From Smithellaceae bacterium (GTDB lineage: Bacteria > Desulfobacterota > Syntrophia > Syntrophales > Smithellaceae): a DNA stretch of 9,013 nucleotides. Numbering within the stretch: position 1 is the stretch's first letter; each line of letters begins with the position of its first letter. Shown piece by piece: positions 6,479 through 9,013 of the stretch. Made by a program: the position numbers and the translations under genes. The stretch lies in contig JAQVQT010000071.1 of NCBI GenBank assembly GCA_028701435.1, forward strand, positions 1-9,013. The letters are read 5' to 3'. The notes beneath the pieces were generated by a model. It ran no database searches. It worked only from the letters and a program-made list of their open reading frames with translations, and was not told where the DNA came from.

Positions 6479-6492
6479 TTCACAAATGTGAA
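6479..6492. promoter_or_regulatory. Inverted repeat TTCACA-AA-TGTGAA upstream of the tat promoter (possible operator)
   Basis: A perfect six-base inverted repeat with a two-base centre lies five bases upstream of the tatA -35 box, in the intergenic region between the divergent tat genes and the 6589 gene. The position would suit an activator or repressor site. The half sites resemble neither a true CRP site (wrong spacing and orientation) nor another operator I can name. It is short enough to occur by chance. Confidence 0.3.
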
Positions 6493-6588
6493 TATTTCAA
6501 CGCGCTTGCTTTCCGCGGCGTCCTGCATCGCATCGTGTCATGATTTTGCATCTTGACCCCGCGGGATCTATTCGGTAATCCTTGGGCC

Positions 6589-7089
6589 ATGACGCTGGAT
6601 GAACAAATTGCCGAATTGACCCGGGCCGGATCAGGCACCCTGTGGGAACTGGCGCGCCCGGGCGCCGTTTTGCTGGCTGCCGGCCTTGCGCTGGCGGGCG
6701 CTTTTACCCGCAACCCGGTGTTTTTCGGAATCGCGCTGGCTGCCGCGATTCTCGCGTATGCCGTCTGGCAGACCGCTCCGCATATCGCGAACGCCGCCCG
6801 AGGGTTGCGCGAAGGCGTGAAGCAGCAGGGCATGGTCGAAATTTTTCTCCATCAATGGAAAGACGCGGAATCGAATGTTCATGAGTCTTTTGAGGGAAGA
6901 ATTTCCATGGACGGCCGGACGATGTGGGAAATGGAGTTTGTGACGCCTCAGCATTGGCAGCCCCGGGAGGGAAGCTACCCGGCCCAGTTGGCTTTTGTTC
7001 GAGGCGTGGAATGGCCGGTCGTGGTTCTGATGCGGGAAGGCCTGCTGGTTCCCCGCCTGAAACCCCGGCGCGCTTCACCTGTTCAATGA
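6589..7089 (+). CDS. Unrecognised protein with two predicted membrane helices
   Basis: I do not recognise this family. From ATG 6589 the product is 166 residues. A short polar N-terminus precedes two hydrophobic segments separated by a TRNP turn (about residues 24-38 and 43-58). A roughly 105-residue soluble part follows, with aromatic-rich stretches and the hydrophobic patch VEWPVVVLMREGLLV near the end. The small loop and long C-terminal domain suggest a protein anchored by a helical hairpin with the bulk on one side of the membrane. No convincing ribosome site precedes ATG 6589 or the alternative TTG at 6553. It lies 37 bases before the patatin gene on the same strand, so a shared transcript is likely. 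Open antisense frames cover the same stretch; the membrane pattern and colinearity favour the plus strand. Confidence 0.65.
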   Translation: MTLDEQIAELTRAGSGTLWELARPGAVLLAAGLALAGAFTRNPVFFGIALAAAILAYAVWQTAPHIANAARGLREGVKQQGMVEIFLHQWKDAESNVHESFEGRISMDGRTMWEMEFVTPQHWQPREGSYPAQLAFVRGVEWPVVVLMREGLLVPRLKPRRASPVQ

Positions 7090-7126
7090 CCGCCATTTTT
7101 GTCTTGACAGCTGCGGGAGTTTTTTC

Positions 7127-8005
7127 ATGAGCGAACCGATCAAAAAATCAGCGCTGGTGGTGGAAGGCGGAGGCATGCGCGGCATTTTTGCCGCGGGGGT
7201 TTTGCATGCTTTCGGCCGCGCCGGATTCGATCCGTTTGATTTGTATATCGGCGTGTCCGCGGGAGCCTGTCACCTGGCTTCGCATCTGGCGGGGCAACAT
7301 GACCGCAACCTGTCGGTTACCCTGCGGTATTCGCTGTCTTCCCGGTTCATCAATCCCTGGCGATTTCTTCGGGGCGGGCACCTGATGGATCTGGACTGGA
7401 TGTGGGAACAAACCATTCGCCATGATCGTCTGGATCTGACCGCCCTTTTTGAAACACTCTCCCGTCGCAATAAGGAATATCGGATTGTGGCCACCTCCAT
7501 GGAAACCGGCAAGGCGCTGTATCTGAGCCCCGGGCCGGACACGCTCGAGCATTACCTCAAAGTTTCCAGCGCCATTCCGGTTCTTTACCGTAAGGTTCTG
7601 GAGGTCGAAGGCGAGAAGGCGACCGACGGCGGCGTGGTCGATGCCATTCCGGCTCGCGAAGCTCACCGGCGCGGCGCAACCGACATTACCGTTATCCGAT
7701 CCCGGCCGGCAGGTTACGTAAAAAAAGAAAATCCGGTCGCGCTCATGGTGCTGGCCCTGTATTACCGGAAATATCCCGGGCTGTTGGAGTCCTTTCGCCG
7801 CCGCGCCGATGTCTATAACGCCGCCGTGCGTTTTGTCCATTGCCCGCCGCCCGGCGTTCGAGTGGCGGAAATCGCTCCGCCGCCGGAGTTGGATGTCGGC
7901 CGGACGACACGGGACGAAGCCCGTCTGCGCGTCGCCTTTGAGATCGGCATGGACTGCGGCAGCCGGTATCTGCGGGCACATGCCGCCGACGGAAATCCCG
8001 GTTGA
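7127..8005 (+). CDS. Patatin-like phospholipase/acylhydrolase (YjjU type)
   Basis: Patatin-like enzymes hydrolyse acyl esters of lipids with a Ser-Asp dyad. All signature elements are present in 292 residues: the oxyanion loop GGGMRG (14-19), the nucleophile elbow GVSAG (42-46, Ser44) and the DGG motif (Asp167). Length and the EGGGMRG start fit the YjjU/RssA-like bacterial branch. After the catalytic part comes a region starting VALMVLALYYRKYP and a basic stretch that fits the C-terminal domain seen in YjjU relatives. There is no signal peptide, so it is probably cytoplasmic or membrane-associated from the inside. ATG 7127 follows GGGAG (7115-7119) at seven bases. The upstream gene, 37 bases away, encodes a membrane protein that might be a partner. 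The natural substrate cannot be read from the sequence. Confidence 0.9.
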   Translation: MSEPIKKSALVVEGGGMRGIFAAGVLHAFGRAGFDPFDLYIGVSAGACHLASHLAGQHDRNLSVTLRYSLSSRFINPWRFLRGGHLMDLDWMWEQTIRHDRLDLTALFETLSRRNKEYRIVATSMETGKALYLSPGPDTLEHYLKVSSAIPVLYRKVLEVEGEKATDGGVVDAIPAREAHRRGATDITVIRSRPAGYVKKENPVALMVLALYYRKYPGLLESFRRRADVYNAAVRFVHCPPPGVRVAEIAPPPELDVGRTTRDEARLRVAFEIGMDCGSRYLRAHAADGNPG

Positions 8006-8030
8006 AGAATGGCCCGGGGCGCCGAACGGG

Positions 8031-8059
8031 TTGAATATTTGCGGACAATGTTTTATAAA
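8031..8059 (+). promoter_or_regulatory. Sigma-70-type promoter for the FmdB-family gene
   Basis: TTGAAT (8031-8036) is followed after exactly 17 bases by TATAAA (8054-8059). The predicted start near 8066 is about eight bases before the GGGAG ribosome site and 21 before ATG 8087. It lies just after the patatin stop codon, giving the FmdB gene its own promoter. It also argues against the longer frame beginning at 8009, which would start upstream of this promoter. Confidence 0.65.
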
Positions 8060-8086
8060 AGCATCAAACGTCCGGGAGTGATGGAT

Positions 8087-8578
8087 ATGCCGATTTACGA
8101 ATTTTATTGCCGGAAATGCAACACGATTTATAATTTCTTTTCCCGATCGGTCAATACCGACAAAGTCCCCTCCTGCCCGAGGTGTAAAAACGTGAAGCTT
8201 GCACGCCGAATGTCCCTTTTTTCGGCCATCACCGGAAAGGCCAGAGACGGGGAGGAAGCGGATCCTCTGCGCGGCATGGACGAGAGCAAAATGGAAAAAG
8301 CCATGATGCAGCTTGCCGCGGAAGCCGAAAACATTCGGGAGGACGATCCGCGCGCCGCCGCCAACCTGATGCGCAAATTAACGGATGCCACCGGCATGAA
8401 GCTGGGAGACGGTTTCCAGGAAGCGCTCAGGCGCCTGGAGGCGGGCGAGGATCCGGAGAAGATCGATGAAGAGATGGGGGATGTTCTGTCGGCGGAAGAT
8501 CCGTTCGGAGAAAAGAAGAATGTCGGAAAGTCCGCGGCGCGAAAGCCCCGCAAGGATGAAACGTTGTATGACCTCTGA
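8087..8578 (+). CDS. FmdB-family zinc-ribbon protein with long acidic tail
   Basis: The first 40 residues form the FmdB-type zinc ribbon: MPIYEFYCRKC at the start, with Cys8-x2-Cys11 and Cys30-x2-Cys33 as probable zinc ligands. FmdB was named as a putative regulator of formamidase, but most homologues have no known role. Here the ribbon is followed by about 120 residues of charged, probably helical sequence rich in Asp/Glu (for example EAENIREDDPRAAANL) and a basic segment (SAARKPRKDE) near the end. The total of 163 residues is longer than the usual short FmdB proteins. ATG 8087 is chosen because it gives the canonical MPIYEF start and lies eight bases after GGGAG. ATG 8081 (two residues longer) is only two bases from that site. 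The stop codon at 8576-8578 lies inside the left end of a long inverted repeat. Confidence 0.85.
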   Translation: MPIYEFYCRKCNTIYNFFSRSVNTDKVPSCPRCKNVKLARRMSLFSAITGKARDGEEADPLRGMDESKMEKAMMQLAAEAENIREDDPRAAANLMRKLTDATGMKLGDGFQEALRRLEAGEDPEKIDEEMGDVLSAEDPFGEKKNVGKSAARKPRKDETLYDL

Positions 8579-8589
8579 AAGGGCTGTTA

Positions 8590-8609
8590 CTCAAAGATAT
8601 CCCTTTGAG
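8590..8609 (+). other. Short hairpin after the FmdB gene
   Basis: CTCAAAG (8590-8596) and CTTTGAG (8603-8609) form a perfect seven-base stem with loop ATATCC, starting 12 bases after the FmdB stop codon. No T tract follows directly, so it is a poor intrinsic terminator, though it could slow polymerase or protect the mRNA end. It competes with the long-range pairing of the surrounding inverted repeat. Confidence 0.45.
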
Positions 8610-8649
8610 CGGCCATTAAGAGCGTTTTGTTCTATAAATCTTGGCGAAG

Positions 8650-8668
8650 TCCCGTATCAAGTACGGGA
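8650..8668. repeat. REP-like hairpin unit inside the long inverted repeat
   Basis: TCCCGTA (8650-8656), loop TCAAG and TACGGGA (8662-8668) form a perfect seven-base stem. With its flank (reverse complement begins GTCATTGCTGATCTGGAG) it resembles dispersed extragenic repeats of the general form GTCATTcc...stem...GGAATCC found in many proteobacterial genomes. Copy number cannot be judged from one window. Confidence 0.45.
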
Positions 8669-8826
8669 TAAACTCCAGATCAGCAATGACAACTGTTTGA
8701 GCCGAAGGCGAGTTTTGTCAAAGCCTTTCGCGAGCCTTAGATTTATACAAAACGCTCTTAAGGCAAGCGAAAAGGATATCTGGGAAACAGCCCGTTCAGA
8801 TCCGAAATTATGTAGGGGGGATGAAC

Positions 8827-9013
8827 ATGAAAGATTGGAAGTCCTGGATGATGACGGTTGTTCTGATTTTCTTTCTATGCGGCGCCGCGTCCGCGGCGGT
8901 CCGGATTTCACAGCTGCCCCCGCCGCCTCCTACGGCGAAGCTTCGGGTCTTTGTCGTCGCGGTGACGACGGAATTCAAATCCGCGAAAGGCCCTGTCTTC
9001 TGGCCGGTTTCGC
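8827..9013 (+). CDS. Secreted or periplasmic protein, N-terminal 62 residues (continues past right edge)
   Basis: The start shows a Sec-type signal peptide: a short charged head (MKDWK), a hydrophobic core (TVVLIFFLCGAA) and a likely signal peptidase I site at ASA-A near residues 22-24. A cysteine sits in the core, but its context FFLC is not a proper lipobox. After cleavage come a run of five prolines and the stretch KLRVFVVAVTTEFKS, which I cannot assign to a family. ATG 8827 is six bases after a run of six G (8815-8820). ATG 8821 in the same frame directly touches that run and is less likely. No promoter is evident; it may use one inside or beside the preceding inverted repeat. Confidence 0.7.
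   Translation, partial: MKDWKSWMMTVVLIFFLCGAASAAVRISQLPPPPPTAKLRVFVVAVTTEFKSAKGPVFWPVS

Larger units (their letters stand above)
8574..8800. repeat. 227-bp imperfect inverted repeat (MITE- or REP-like element)
   Basis: Left and right arms of about 75 bases are imperfect reverse complements. Matched blocks from outside in are TCTGAA (8574-8579 with 8795-8800), GGGCTGTT (8581-8588 with 8786-8793), AGATATCC (8595-8602 with 8774-8781), a 15-base block TTAAGAGCGTTTTGT (8616-8630 with 8747-8761) and ATAAATCT (8634-8641 with 8739-8746). The left arm has a three-base TCT bulge. The roughly 100-base centre holds a smaller hairpin and no convincing gene. I see no target-site duplication and no transposase. 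It could be a decayed miniature transposable element, a REP-type element, or a long bidirectional terminator. It fills the gap between the FmdB gene and the next gene. Confidence 0.8.

Noticed and set aside
6553..6588. TTG start and TTGACC/TAATCC promoter-like pair for the membrane-protein gene
   Set aside because: No ribosome site precedes the TTG, and the -10 candidate matches only two of six positions. ATG 6589 was preferred, with low certainty.
7104..7109. TTGACA just upstream of the patatin gene
   Set aside because: A -10 box at normal spacing would fall inside the coding region after the ATG, and none is seen there.
8009..8086. Longer N-terminus for the FmdB-family protein from ATG 8009
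   Set aside because: It would add 26 residues before the canonical MPIYEF start, lacks a ribosome site and lies across the TTGAAT/TATAAA promoter.
8657..8911. Minus-strand frame of 84 codons
   Set aside because: It crosses the inverted repeat and the signal-peptide region of the plus-strand gene, and has no domain or ribosome site.

Overview
The window carries about 9 kb of GC-rich bacterial chromosome (I estimate the high fifties per cent GC). Gene content and protein style (an Ilv5/Bacteroidetes-like IlvC, an ilvB-ilvH-ilvC order, tat genes beside a class A penicillin-binding protein, an FmdB zinc ribbon) suggest an anaerobic Gram-negative bacterium of the former Deltaproteobacteria, perhaps near Syntrophales (Syntrophus/Smithella). 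This placement is inferred from protein style only.

Left two thirds (1-6473), all on the minus strand and read from right to left. A sigma-70-like promoter (6445-6473) precedes tatA (6411-6142), tatC (6097-5318) and a class A penicillin-binding protein, PBP1A (5315-3285). They are closely spaced and probably form one transcript for cell-envelope functions. A second promoter (3259-3231) then starts the branched-chain amino acid operon ilvB-ilvH-ilvC. These genes encode acetolactate synthase large and small subunits and ketol-acid reductoisomerase; ilvC runs off the left edge.

The main discovery is the ilv leader (about 3224-3004). It has a 33-codon leader peptide with its own ribosome binding site, and 13 of its 33 residues are Ile, Val or Leu, including a Leu-Val-Val-Val-Val run. 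A ladder of mutually exclusive hairpins follows, ending in a Rho-independent terminator just before ilvB. This is the layout of a ribosome-mediated transcription attenuator. The IlvH subunit has Asp at the position of E. coli IlvH Gly14, where a Gly-to-Asp change is a known valine-resistance mutation. The operon may therefore be controlled more by attenuation than by valine feedback.

Right third (6589-9013), plus strand. An unrecognised two-helix membrane protein and a patatin-like phospholipase of YjjU type form one short unit. An FmdB-type zinc-ribbon protein with a long acidic tail follows, with its own good promoter. Its stop codon lies inside the left end of a 227-bp imperfect inverted repeat (8574-8800) that resembles a non-coding mobile or REP-derived element. 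A signal-peptide-bearing protein begins at 8827 and is cut by the window edge.

No rRNA, tRNA, CRISPR array, transposase or prophage gene is visible. No gene-free stretch exceeds about 250 bases.
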